Of a stretch of DNA of 64,000 bases, positions 33,120 through 40,413 are shown piece after piece (within the stretch, counting starts at the first letter, position 1; every line of letters begins with the position of its first letter). Position numbers and translations under genes: made by a program. The notes under the pieces were generated by a model. It searched no databases. It saw only the letters and a list, made by a program, of their open reading frames with translations, and was not told where the DNA came from. The stretch covers positions 4,712,001 through 4,776,000 of the forward strand of contig NZ_JAPEMU010000001.1 in the NCBI RefSeq assembly GCF_026342405.1, read 5' to 3'. This DNA is from Kitasatospora sp. NBC_00240. Lineage in GTDB: Bacteria > Actinomycetota > Actinomycetes > Streptomycetales > Streptomycetaceae.

Positions 33120-34949
33120 CTAGAACGCGTCCTCCGCGAGGTCCATGATCTCGTTGTCGACGCCCTCGGCGATCACCCGCTGCGGGGTGATGGTCGGCAG
33201 GATGTTGCGGGCGAAGAAGCGGGCGGCGGCGACCTTGCCCTGGTAGAAGGCGACGTCCTTCTCCGAGGCGCCGGCCTCCAGCTTGGCGAGCGCGACGGCG
33301 GCCTGGCGCAGCAGCAGCCAGCCGATGACGACGTCGCCGGAGACCATCAGCAGGCGGGTGCTGTTGAGGCCCACCTTGTACATGTTCTTGACGTCCTGCT
33401 CGACCGAGGACAGGTCGGCGAGCATCTTGCCGACGATCGCTTCCAGGTCGCCGGCGGCCTTGGCGAGCAGCTCGCGCTCGGTGGCGAGGGCGTCGCCGCC
33501 CTCGCCCGCGCCGAGGAACTTCTGGATCTGCTCGGAGACGGCGGTGAGGGCCTGGCCGCCGTCCTTGACGATCTTGCGGAAGAAGAAGTCCAGGCCCTGG
33601 ATCGCGGTGGTGCCCTCGTAGAGGGTGTCGATCTTGGCGTCCCGGATGTACTGCTCGATCGGGTACTCCTGCAGGTAGCCGGAGCCGCCGAAGGTCTGCA
33701 GGGACTGGGCGAGCTGCTCGTACGACTTCTCCGAGCCGTAGCCCTTGACGATCGGCAGCAGCAGGTCGTTGAGGCGCTCGGCGGCCTCGTCGTGCTCGCC
33801 GCGCAGGCGGGCGGCGAGGACGTCGTCCTGGGTGGAGGCGGTGAGCAGGACCAGCGCGCGCATGCCCTCGGCGTAGGCCTTCTGGGTCATCAGCGAGCGG
33901 CGGACGTCCGGGTGGTTGGTGATGGTGACCCGGGGGGCGGCCTTGTCCAGGAAGTTGGAGATGTCGGCGCCCTGCACGCGCTCCTTGGCGTACTCGAGGG
34001 CGTTCAGGTAGCCGGTGGAGAGGGTGGCGATGGCCTTCGTGCCGACCATCATCCGGGCGAACTCGATGATCTTGAACATCTGGCGGATGCCGTCGACGGT
34101 CTCGCCGAGCAGCCAGCCCTTGGCCGGGTGCTTGGCGCCGAAGGTCATCTCGCAGGTGTTGGAGGCCTTGAGGCCCATCTTGTGCTCGACGTTGGTGGCG
34201 TAGGCACCGTTGCGCTCGCCGAGCTCGCCGGTCTCCCAGTCGAAGTCGTACTTGGGCACGATGTACAGGCCCAGGCCCTTGGTGCCGAGCTTGCCGCCCT
34301 CGGGGCGGGCCAGCACCAGGTGGATGATGTTCTCGGACATGTCGTGCTCGCCCGAGGTGATGAAGCGCTTCACACCCTCGATGTGCCAGGAGCCGTCCTC
34401 CTGCTTGATCGCCTTGGTGCGGCCGGCGCCGACGTCGGAGCCCGCGTCGGGCTCGGTCAGCACCATGGTGGCGCCCCACTGGCGGTCGACCATGCGCTGG
34501 GCGACCTTGGCCTGCTCCTCGGTGCCCTCCTCGTAGACGACGCCGGCGAAGGCCGGGCCGGAGGAGTACATCCAGATGGCCGGGTTCGAGCCGAGGATCT
34601 GCTCGGCGAAGGCCCAGATCAGCGAGGACGGGGTGACCTGGCCGCCGATGGCCTCCGGGATGCCCAGGCGCCACCACTCGGCGTCCATGAAGGTCTGGTA
34701 GCTCTTCTTGAACGCGGCCGGGATCGGCGCGGTGTTGGTCGCGGGGTCGAAGACCGGCGGGGTGCGATCGGTCTCGGTGAAGGACGCGGCGAGGTCGTTC
34801 TCGGCGAGGCGTGCGATCTCGCTGAGGATGTTCTTCGCGGTGTCGACGTCCATGTCGGCGAACGGACCGGTGCCGTACACCTGGTCGCGGCCGAACACCT
34901 CGAAGAGGTTGAACTCCACGTCCCGCAGGTTGGACTTGTAGTGACCCAT
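33120..34949 (-). CDS. Acyl-CoA dehydrogenase (long-chain/C-terminal-extended type)
   Basis: 609 residues, the size of the FadE5-like class with an extra C-terminal domain rather than the 380-residue short-chain class. Visible are the FAD/substrate loop WGATMVLTEPDAGSDVGAGRTKA, the adjacent FITSGEHDM, the catalytic-Glu region ending KIDTLYEGTTAIQGLD, and FARMMVGTKAIATLS. It introduces the first double bond in fatty-acid beta-oxidation with electron-transfer flavoprotein. The ATG has GGAG about 8 bases upstream. Twin operator-like palindromes lie 56-92 bases before the start, fitting control by a TetR-type fatty-acid regulator. Confidence 0.93.
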   Translation of the reverse strand: MGHYKSNLRDVEFNLFEVFGRDQVYGTGPFADMDVDTAKNILSEIARLAENDLAASFTETDRTPPVFDPATNTAPIPAAFKKSYQTFMDAEWWRLGIPEAIGGQVTPSSLIWAFAEQILGSNPAIWMYSSGPAFAGVVYEEGTEEQAKVAQRMVDRQWGATMVLTEPDAGSDVGAGRTKAIKQEDGSWHIEGVKRFITSGEHDMSENIIHLVLARPEGGKLGTKGLGLYIVPKYDFDWETGELGERNGAYATNVEHKMGLKASNTCEMTFGAKHPAKGWLLGETVDGIRQMFKIIEFARMMVGTKAIATLSTGYLNALEYAKERVQGADISNFLDKAAPRVTITNHPDVRRSLMTQKAYAEGMRALVLLTASTQDDVLAARLRGEHDEAAERLNDLLLPIVKGYGSEKSYEQLAQSLQTFGGSGYLQEYPIEQYIRDAKIDTLYEGTTAIQGLDFFFRKIVKDGGQALTAVSEQIQKFLGAGEGGDALATERELLAKAAGDLEAIVGKMLADLSSVEQDVKNMYKVGLNSTRLLMVSGDVVIGWLLLRQAAVALAKLEAGASEKDVAFYQGKVAAARFFARNILPTITPQRVIAEGVDNEIMDLAEDAF

Positions 34950-35004
34950 GGCCGTTTTCTCCGGTTCGTCGCTTCCGGGGGTTCGCCGCGCCGGGCACCC
35001 CACT

Positions 35005-35041
35005 TACCCACCAGTAGACATCATGATGCTACCCGGCGGTA
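35005..35041 (-). promoter_or_regulatory. Twin operator upstream of the acyl-CoA dehydrogenase gene
   Basis: TACCCACCAGTA (35005-35016) and TACCCGGCGGTA (35030-35041) are two related palindromes (TACC-N4-RGTA) 25 bases apart centre to centre. Read on the minus strand they fit TACYGSYGGGTA. TetR-type regulators of fatty-acid degradation in actinomycetes use sites of this form, by memory; the regulator is not in the window. Confidence 0.6.
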
Positions 35042-35060
35042 ACTTGTTCAAGCCCTTCGC

Positions 35061-35081
35061 GGCGAATCAGTGGCGAATCAG
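35061..35081. repeat. Direct repeat of 10 bases
   Basis: GGCGAATCAG occurs at 35061-35070 and 35072-35081, one helical turn apart, in the divergent region between the dehydrogenase and SseB-like genes. Confidence 0.5.
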
Positions 35082-35202
35082 CTATGAACGTTGTCACGTC
35101 ACCAGGACGTGTACCCGTGGCAACCTTCCACAACGCCGAACGGGTAGTCCTTGTCAGGATCGACCGCCCCACAGGGGAGCGCGCTCCCGATAGCCTGTCC
35201 GT

Positions 35203-35706
35203 GTGTACGGCTATGACCAGACCGCATACCCGAGCGACCCCTACCAGCAGGCGGGGCCGCAGCCGGGGATGAACGGCATGCCCGGCCCCGGACCGTACGG
35301 CGAGCAGCCGCAGGCCGCGCCGCAGCAGTCCCTGTACCCGGAACCGTCCCCGCCCTCGCTGGCGGACGCGGTCCGGGCCTTCACCACCGGCTCGATGGCG
35401 GTGGAGGACTTCCAGGCCATCTTCATCACCTCCAAGGTGCACTGCCCGCGCGGCGACCGCCCCGGCTTCCTCGCCCTGCACAACACCCCCACGCCGGTGA
35501 TCCCGATGTTCAGCTCGCTGAAGGAGCTGCGCCGCTACGCCGGCAAGGAGTCCAAGCACTTCAGCGTCTCCGGCGCCGAGGTGCTGGACCTGCTGCCGAC
35601 GGGGTACGGCTTCGCGCTGGACATGGAGGGCGAGCACCGGATGGTGTTCGACGCCAAGGCCGTGGAGCAGATGGTGGACTTCACCATGCGGCGGATGTAC
35701 GGCTGA
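35203..35706 (+). CDS. SseB-family protein
   Basis: 167 residues. The N-terminal 45 residues are a Pro/Gln/Tyr/Gly-rich low-complexity tail (YDQTAYPSDPYQQAGPQPG), the rest a compact SseB-like N-terminal domain (PRGDRPGFLALHNTPTPVIPMFSSLKELRRYAG, then LPTGYGFALDMEGEHRMVFDAKAV). SseB-type domains are found in many Streptomyces proteins, mostly of unknown role. No SD precedes the GTG; a TAGCCT -10-like hexamer at 35191-35196 puts transcription start at or next to the GTG, so the mRNA is probably leaderless. Confidence 0.78.
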   Translation: MYGYDQTAYPSDPYQQAGPQPGMNGMPGPGPYGEQPQAAPQQSLYPEPSPPSLADAVRAFTTGSMAVEDFQAIFITSKVHCPRGDRPGFLALHNTPTPVIPMFSSLKELRRYAGKESKHFSVSGAEVLDLLPTGYGFALDMEGEHRMVFDAKAVEQMVDFTMRRMYG

Positions 35707-35744
35707 TCCGGCGGGCGGTGCCCGACGGGCATTGGTCCACCCAT

Positions 35745-35787
35745 TTAGTTCAACCTTCAACTTGCCTGTGGTTGAGAATTGAACTAA
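35745..35787. promoter_or_regulatory. Palindromic operator upstream of the pirin gene
   Basis: TTAGTTCAA (35745-35753) and its exact complement TTGAACTAA (35779-35787) flank nested TTCAAC/GTTGA elements (35757-35761 with 35771-35775). The outer arms span 43 bases, ending 39 bases before the pirin ATG. This looks like a MarR- or redox-type operator, but the cognate regulator is not adjacent. Confidence 0.6.
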
Positions 35788-35826
35788 TCTGTTGGACGTA
35801 GGCCACACACCCCGAAGGAGGCCGAC

Positions 35827-36777
35827 ATGCCCGCCGTGACCGTCGACAACCCGCTGACCCTCCCGCGCGTCGCCACCCCCGACCCCGCAGCCAACACGCC
35901 GCGTCCGGTCCTGACGGTGGTCACCGCCCCCGAGGGCTTCGAGGGCGAGGGCTTCCCCGTCCGCCGCGCCTTCGCGAAGATCAACACCAAGTACCTCGAC
36001 CCGTTCATCATGATGGACCAGATGGGCGAGGTGGAGTACGGCGTCGGGGAGCCCAAGGGCACCCCCTGGCACCCGCACCGCGGCTTCGAGACCGTCACCT
36101 ACCTGATCGACGGCGAGTTCATCCACAAGGACTCGCACGGCGGCGGCGGCCACCTCGGCGGCGGTGACACCCAGTGGATGACGGCCGGCTCCGGCATCCT
36201 CCACATCGAGACCCCGCCGGAGTCGCTGGTCGCCACCGGCGGTCTCTTCCACGGCATCCAGCTCTGGGTCAACCTGCCGGCCTCCGACAAGATGACCGCC
36301 CCGCGCTACCAGGACATCCACGGCGGGCACGTCAAGCTGCTCTCCACCCCGGACGGCGGCGCGATCCTGCGCCTGATCGCCGGCGAGCTGGACGGCCACC
36401 AGGGCCCCGGGGCCACCCACACCCCGATCACCCTGCTGCACGCCTCGATCACCCCCGGCGCGCAGGTCACCATCCCCTGGCGGCGGGACTTCAACGCCCT
36501 GGCGTACGTCCTGAACGGCGACGGCAAGGTGGGCGCCGAGGGCCGCCCGGTACGCACCGGCCAGGCGACGGTCTTCGGGGAGGGCGACACCCTCACCATC
36601 TCCGCCGACGCCCTGCAGGACTCCCGGCACCCCAACCTGGACGTGATCATCCTGGGCGGGCAGCCGATCCGGGAGCCGGTGGCCTGGCACGGTCCGTTCG
36701 TGATGAACAGCCACCGCGAACTGGAGCAGGCCATGAAGGACTTCCAGTCGGGCTCCTTCGGCCACCCGATCGACTGA
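35827..36777 (+). CDS. Pirin family protein
   Basis: 316 residues of the bicupin pirin family. The metal-binding N-terminal cupin shows PWHPHRGFETVTYLIDGEFIHKDSHG (three His and a Glu), and the second cupin lacks metal ligands, as usual. Bacterial pirins act as quercetinases or modulate metabolic enzymes (in Streptomyces a pirin tunes beta-oxidation through an acyl-CoA dehydrogenase, as I recall). Its position 880 bases from an acyl-CoA dehydrogenase is therefore worth noting. Strong SD (GAAGGAG) 6 bases before the ATG and a clear palindromic operator upstream. Confidence 0.93.
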   Translation: MPAVTVDNPLTLPRVATPDPAANTPRPVLTVVTAPEGFEGEGFPVRRAFAKINTKYLDPFIMMDQMGEVEYGVGEPKGTPWHPHRGFETVTYLIDGEFIHKDSHGGGGHLGGGDTQWMTAGSGILHIETPPESLVATGGLFHGIQLWVNLPASDKMTAPRYQDIHGGHVKLLSTPDGGAILRLIAGELDGHQGPGATHTPITLLHASITPGAQVTIPWRRDFNALAYVLNGDGKVGAEGRPVRTGQATVFGEGDTLTISADALQDSRHPNLDVIILGGQPIREPVAWHGPFVMNSHRELEQAMKDFQSGSFGHPID

Positions 36778-36798
36778 CCCACCCGATCGACCGACTCA

Positions 36799-36839
36799 CC
36801 GGGGCGCGACCGTGCGCGGGCACGGACGCGCCGCCCCGG
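36799..36839. terminator. Terminator between pirin and PP2C-like genes
   Basis: Imperfect stem: CCGGGGC/GCCCCGG at the base, a 3-base bulge, then GCG-A-CCGTGC pairing with GCACGG-A-CGC around a GCGG loop. It lies between convergent genes. Confidence 0.6.
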
Positions 36840-36912
36840 CGCAGCACGTTCGGCGCAGCCCGCCCCGGCACACCCCGCCTCGGCCCTCGGCGCCCGGGAT
36901 CCCGGCCTCCGG

Positions 36913-37734
36913 TCAGATCCTGGCGTAGAGGGCCGAGGCGTCGTCGTGCGCCTTGCCGCGCGGCCAGCGCTCGCACCCGGCATCGGCCCGCTCGACCGCC
37001 CTGACCTGCGCGATCAGCTCGGCCGGGCCCGACTCGGCGAGCAGTTGCAGGGCGTCCGACCAGCTGCCGAGACCGAACCGCTCGGTGAACCGGGAGGCGC
37101 CGTCCGAGACGGCGGCGAGCGCCCGCAGGTCCTCCAGCGGTACGAAGCCGGTCTCCGCGTGGCCGGCCGCCCTGGGCGAGGCCGCCGCGATCCACGGTCC
37201 GTTCCCGCTGTTGCGGGCCGCGCGGACGGCCAGCGCGTACCGCAGGTGCAGCTCCTCGCGCTCGGCCGAGCCGGGCACCGTCGTCCAGATCTGCCGGCGC
37301 AGCTCCTCCCCGTCCGGGAAGCGCTGGTTGTCGCCGATCACCCGCGGCGGGCCGTCCTTGTACTGCAGGACCAGCAGCGAGTCCCCGAGCACCAGGTACT
37401 CCAGCGAGGCGCCGTGCCGGCGGGCGGCCACCACCATCGCGGCGGGGGTGTTGTGGTGCCCCAGGTCGCAGCGCCCGCCGTGCAGCGCCGCCGTCTCCGC
37501 GATGGCGTCGGCCAGGCACTGCGCGATCGAGCGGTCGGCGCGGTCGGTCAGCCGGGCCAGCAGGTGCACCCCGAGTCTGCGCACGAACCAGGGGGTGCCG
37601 TGCCGGCACCCCGACTCCATCGCCTCCGGCGAACTCGACCCGTCGAGCAGCACCAGCGCCTCCGAGGAGGCCACTGCGAAGTCTTCGCTCTCCCGGCCCG
37701 GCTCCTGCGGTTCCCCTGCGAGCTGTACGTGCAT
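36913..37734 (-). CDS. PP2C-like protein (PPM-type serine/threonine phosphatase fold)
   Basis: 273 residues. Metal-binding Asp motifs of the PPM fold are visible in order: LVLLDGSSSPEAM near residue 28, LVLGDSLLVLQ in the middle, LAAVSDGASRF near 205 and KAHDDASALYARI at the end. The DG at the first motif lacks the usual DG(M/V)GG context, so activity is uncertain. It may be a stand-alone regulator phosphatase. The ATG at 37734 has only a weak GGCGGG upstream. It converges on pirin and is divergent from the small membrane gene at 37916. Confidence 0.72.
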   Translation of the reverse strand: MHVQLAGEPQEPGRESEDFAVASSEALVLLDGSSSPEAMESGCRHGTPWFVRRLGVHLLARLTDRADRSIAQCLADAIAETAALHGGRCDLGHHNTPAAMVVAARRHGASLEYLVLGDSLLVLQYKDGPPRVIGDNQRFPDGEELRRQIWTTVPGSAEREELHLRYALAVRAARNSGNGPWIAAASPRAAGHAETGFVPLEDLRALAAVSDGASRFTERFGLGSWSDALQLLAESGPAELIAQVRAVERADAGCERWPRGKAHDDASALYARI

Positions 37735-37915
37735 CCCGCCAGTGTGGCCGCCGGGTGGGCGCGGTGCCCATACCCCTGCACGCGATCCCTCGCACGTGTC
37801 CGGTGGCCACCGGACGGATGCCGACATACCGTCGTATATCACCGCCGTCCACCATCGCCTTCCGGCCTTGGCCGGGTCGGCGGCCCGGCCCCGAACCCGA
37901 CCGAGGAGAGCTCCG

Positions 37916-38029
37916 ATGGTCTGGCAATTCATCGTCCTGGTGGCCGCCTCCATCGGCTTCCCCACCGCCGCGCTGCTGTTCCTGATCGGCGGGCCGCGCT
38001 TCCCCGACGAGGGCGAGCGCCCGCACTGA
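37916..38029 (+). CDS. Single-pass membrane microprotein (37 residues)
   Basis: A 37-residue peptide: a hydrophobic helix (FIVLVAASIGFPTAALLFLIG) followed by a charged tail PRFPDEGERPH. The ATG at 37916 has an excellent SD (GAGGAGAG, 6 bases upstream), and third positions are G/C-rich, so translation is likely. It is not cotranscribed with the PP2C-like gene (opposite strand). No family recognised; small tail-anchored-type proteins of this kind often regulate membrane complexes. Confidence 0.65.
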   Translation: MVWQFIVLVAASIGFPTAALLFLIGGPRFPDEGERPH

Positions 38030-38184
38030 CCCTGGCCCGCGGGCCCCGCTGCGGCACCCGGGGGCTTCCCGCGGTGGCGGCCGGTGCGCCGGACGGGCGG
38101 CAATCGGGCCGCCGCCCCCTGTCGGACGTGGCATCGTGTCCGTGAACGCATGATCCGGCGCCACCCCCGTCCAGGAGGTCCTGA

Positions 38185-38421
38185 ATGACCAGCGACACGA
38201 GCGAAGCAGCGGAGACCGAGCAGGCCGCGACGGCGCAGACGCCCGAGACCGAGGCGCCCGCCCAGGACGACGTCAAGGCGAAGTTCCTCGCCGCGCTGGA
38301 GCGCAAGCACGGCAACCGGTCGGACGCGGCCGGCGGCGGCCCGGGCGCCGACGGGAAGATCCACGGCACCCACGGCGCGGCCGGCGGCAAGCGCAACTTC
38401 CGCCGCAAGAGCGGCGGCTGA
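38185..38421 (+). CDS. DUF5302 family protein
   Basis: 78 residues: an acidic Thr/Glu/Ala N-terminus, then DDVKAKFLAALERKHG and the conserved KIHGTHG...KRNFRRKSGG tail, which I recognise from Streptomyces DUF5302 proteins. Ideal SD (AGGAGGTCCTGA before ATG). The family is restricted to actinobacteria, small, probably disordered outside the central helix, and of unknown function. Ends at the terminator at 38440-38477. Confidence 0.85.
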   Translation: MTSDTSEAAETEQAATAQTPETEAPAQDDVKAKFLAALERKHGNRSDAAGGGPGADGKIHGTHGAAGGKRNFRRKSGG

Positions 38422-38439
38422 GCCTCCCCCGGGTGGCTG

Positions 38440-38477
38440 ACGGAGCGGGCGGTCCCCCAGGGGGCCGCCCGCTCCGT
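38440..38477 (+). terminator. Terminator of the DUF5302 gene
   Basis: ACGGAGCGGGCGG (38440-38452) pairs with 38465-38477 over 13 bases; the loop carries CCCCC/GGGGG. It also faces the convergent hydrolase gene. Confidence 0.85.
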
Positions 38478-38513
38478 CGTGCGGCCCGACTGCCGCGGTC
38501 ACCCGGGGGGCGG

Positions 38514-39434
38514 TCACCCGGCGGCGCCCGCAGCGGACCCGGACCCGGCGTGGGCCGCCGGACGGCCCTCGCCGCCGCCCCCGGTCCTGGCCTCGCCCAG
38601 GAAGCCGACGATGTTGTCGATCACGGCCGGGGCGGTGAGGATCCGGTTGTGGCCGAGACCCCGGGTGGTGAGCAGCTCCAGCCGGTCCCCGTACGCCGCC
38701 TTGAGCCGGTGCGCCTGGCCGATCCGGGCGACGGTGTCCCCCTCGTCGTGCACGGCGAGGATCGGCAGCGGGACGGCGGCCGGGTCGTGGGCGGCGTCGA
38801 AGTGCTCCCAGACGTCGTCCGTCCCCGCGAACAGCTCCTGCTCGATCCGGCGCCGCAGCTCCCGCTCGACCCTGGCGTGCAGGCCGAGCCCGGCGGAGAA
38901 GCGGGCCGGGAGGTAGCCGAACTCGCTGACGCCGGCCACCGCGACCAGCCGCCCGGCCCGGACGCCCTCGCGCAGCGCCAGGAAGGCGCAGGTCACCCCG
39001 AAGGAGTGCGCGACGACGGAGTCGAAGACCCCGTAGCGGTCCTGCATCCGCCGGATCGCCTCGCGGTACTCCAGGATCGTGGTCGTCCGGCCGCCGGAGT
39101 CGCCGTGGCCGGGCGCGTCGAAGGAGACCGGGGTGAGGCCGAGCGCGCGCAGCCGGGGCACCAGGGCCGCGTAGCGGGACGCCCGGGACTGCCAGCCGTG
39201 CAGCAGCAGGACGGGCCGGGCACCGTCGCCCCAGCGGTAGGCGACCACCCGGGTGCCGTGGACGGTCAGCTCCTCGGTGACCGCACGTTCGTGCACCTCG
39301 CGTTCGGCGGGGCGCACCCGGCCCCGCCGGCCGGGGCGGAGGAAGATCTCGAAGGCACCCCGGCCCGCCGCGCGGGGCGAGAGCAGCGAGGTGGCGTTGA
39401 GGGTACTGCCGATGAGTGCGACGGCCGGATCCAT
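38514..39434 (-). CDS. Alpha/beta hydrolase under TetR control
   Basis: 306 residues from the ATG at 39434 (GGGAG upstream). The fold motifs are PVLLLHGWQSRASRY (oxyanion HG), FDAPGHGDSGG, the nucleophile elbow VVAHSFGV (AHSFG rather than GHSxG), the acid in LAVHDEGDTVA and the His in GLGHNRIL. A hydrophilic C-terminal tail is Gly/Ala-rich. It is downstream of a TetR gene on the same strand, with a TetR-type palindrome between them. Likely lipase/esterase; substrate unknown. Confidence 0.88.
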   Translation of the reverse strand: MDPAVALIGSTLNATSLLSPRAAGRGAFEIFLRPGRRGRVRPAEREVHERAVTEELTVHGTRVVAYRWGDGARPVLLLHGWQSRASRYAALVPRLRALGLTPVSFDAPGHGDSGGRTTTILEYREAIRRMQDRYGVFDSVVAHSFGVTCAFLALREGVRAGRLVAVAGVSEFGYLPARFSAGLGLHARVERELRRRIEQELFAGTDDVWEHFDAAHDPAAVPLPILAVHDEGDTVARIGQAHRLKAAYGDRLELLTTRGLGHNRILTAPAVIDNIVGFLGEARTGGGGEGRPAAHAGSGSAAGAAG

Positions 39435-39487
39435 CTGTTCTCCCTGTCGGGGTTGGCTGAGTGGGGGCCGAACTTGCGGAGATATTA

Positions 39488-39503
39488 GCACGATCGTTCG
39501 TGC
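39488..39503 (-). promoter_or_regulatory. TetR-type operator before the hydrolase gene
   Basis: GCACGA-TCGT-TCGTGC is a perfect 16-base palindrome, 54-69 bases upstream of the hydrolase start and just downstream of the TetR gene. The size and symmetry suit a TetR dimer. Confidence 0.7.
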
Positions 39504-39554
39504 AGTTTTCGGGGCAGGAAAAGCCCCCTGGCAAGGGCCCGGCCCCGGTCGTTC

Positions 39555-40193
39555 TCAGCCGGGCAGCAGCGCCGGATCGGCCGCCTCGGCCCGCAGCAGA
39601 CTGCGGACCGCCTTCTCGGCCCGGTCGTACGGCAGCGGCCCGCCGTACAGCAGCCCGTGCGAGTTGGCCGTCTCCATCACGCCGATCAGCACGAAGGCGA
39701 GCTGTTCGAGGTCCGCGTCCGGGCGCAGTTCGCCGGCCGCGCGGGCGTTCGCCAGCGCACCGAGGACGAACGCGTCCCAGTCCCGGGCCGCCTCGGCGAG
39801 CAGGTCGCGGACCGGCCCCGGCTGAGCGTCGAACTCGGCGCCCACCTCGTAGAAGAAGCACCCGCCGGGGAAGACCCTGGACCGGGAGTACGCCAGCCAG
39901 CCCGCGCACAGCGCCCACACGTGCGCCAGCCCCGGGGGAGCCGACCGGGCCGGCTCGACCACGGCGTCGAAGAAGATCCGCCGGGCCGCCCGGACGGTCG
40001 CCAGCTGCAGCTCCTCCTTGGACCCGAAGGTGGCGAACACCCCGCTCTTGCTCAGGCCCAGATCGGTGGCCAGCCGGCCGATCGACAGCGCGCCGAGGCC
40101 CTCCACCGAGGCGATCTCGACCGCGCGCCGCAGGACCGCCCGGCGGGTCTCCTCACCGCGCAGCACACGTCCGTCCGTGGAAGAGCCGGCCAC
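39555..40193 (-). CDS. TetR family transcriptional regulator
   Basis: 212 residues from the GTG at 40193 (GAGGTGG just upstream). The N-terminal helix-turn-helix is classical: RRAVLRRAVEIASVEGLGALSIGRLATDLGLSKSGVFATFGSKEELQLATV. The C-terminal ligand domain (TetR_C) contains FPGGCFFYEVGAEFDAQPG, typical of the YcdC/TetR_C_6-like group. It likely represses the downstream hydrolase gene through the palindrome at 39488 and itself. A short-sequence repeat array lies upstream of its start. Confidence 0.92.
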   Translation of the reverse strand: MAGSSTDGRVLRGEETRRAVLRRAVEIASVEGLGALSIGRLATDLGLSKSGVFATFGSKEELQLATVRAARRIFFDAVVEPARSAPPGLAHVWALCAGWLAYSRSRVFPGGCFFYEVGAEFDAQPGPVRDLLAEAARDWDAFVLGALANARAAGELRPDADLEQLAFVLIGVMETANSHGLLYGGPLPYDRAEKAVRSLLRAEAADPALLPG

Positions 40194-40321
40194 TGCCCAC
40201 CTCAGCTGTCGCGACGGGACGGCGCCGGCCGCCGTCCGCACCCGCGAACCGCCCGCACGCCCTGGTCCCGCCAGCGTATAGCCCGGCGCCGGAGCGGCGG
40301 CCCGTTCGGCCGGGGGCTGCC

Positions 40322-40407
40322 GGGGGGTCGGGTGCTGCCGGGGGGGTCGGGTGCTGCCGAGGGGGTCGGGTGCTGCCGAGGGGTCGGGTGCTGCCGGGGG
40401 GTCGGGG
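40322..40407 (-). repeat. 18-19-bp tandem repeat upstream of the TetR gene
   Basis: Four copies of RGGGGGTCGGGTGCTGCCG (units starting 40322, 40341, 40360, 40379, the last one base shorter) plus a partial fifth. The array is between the amidase stop (40414) and the TetR start (40193). Confidence 0.85.
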
Positions 40408-40413
40408 GCGCCG

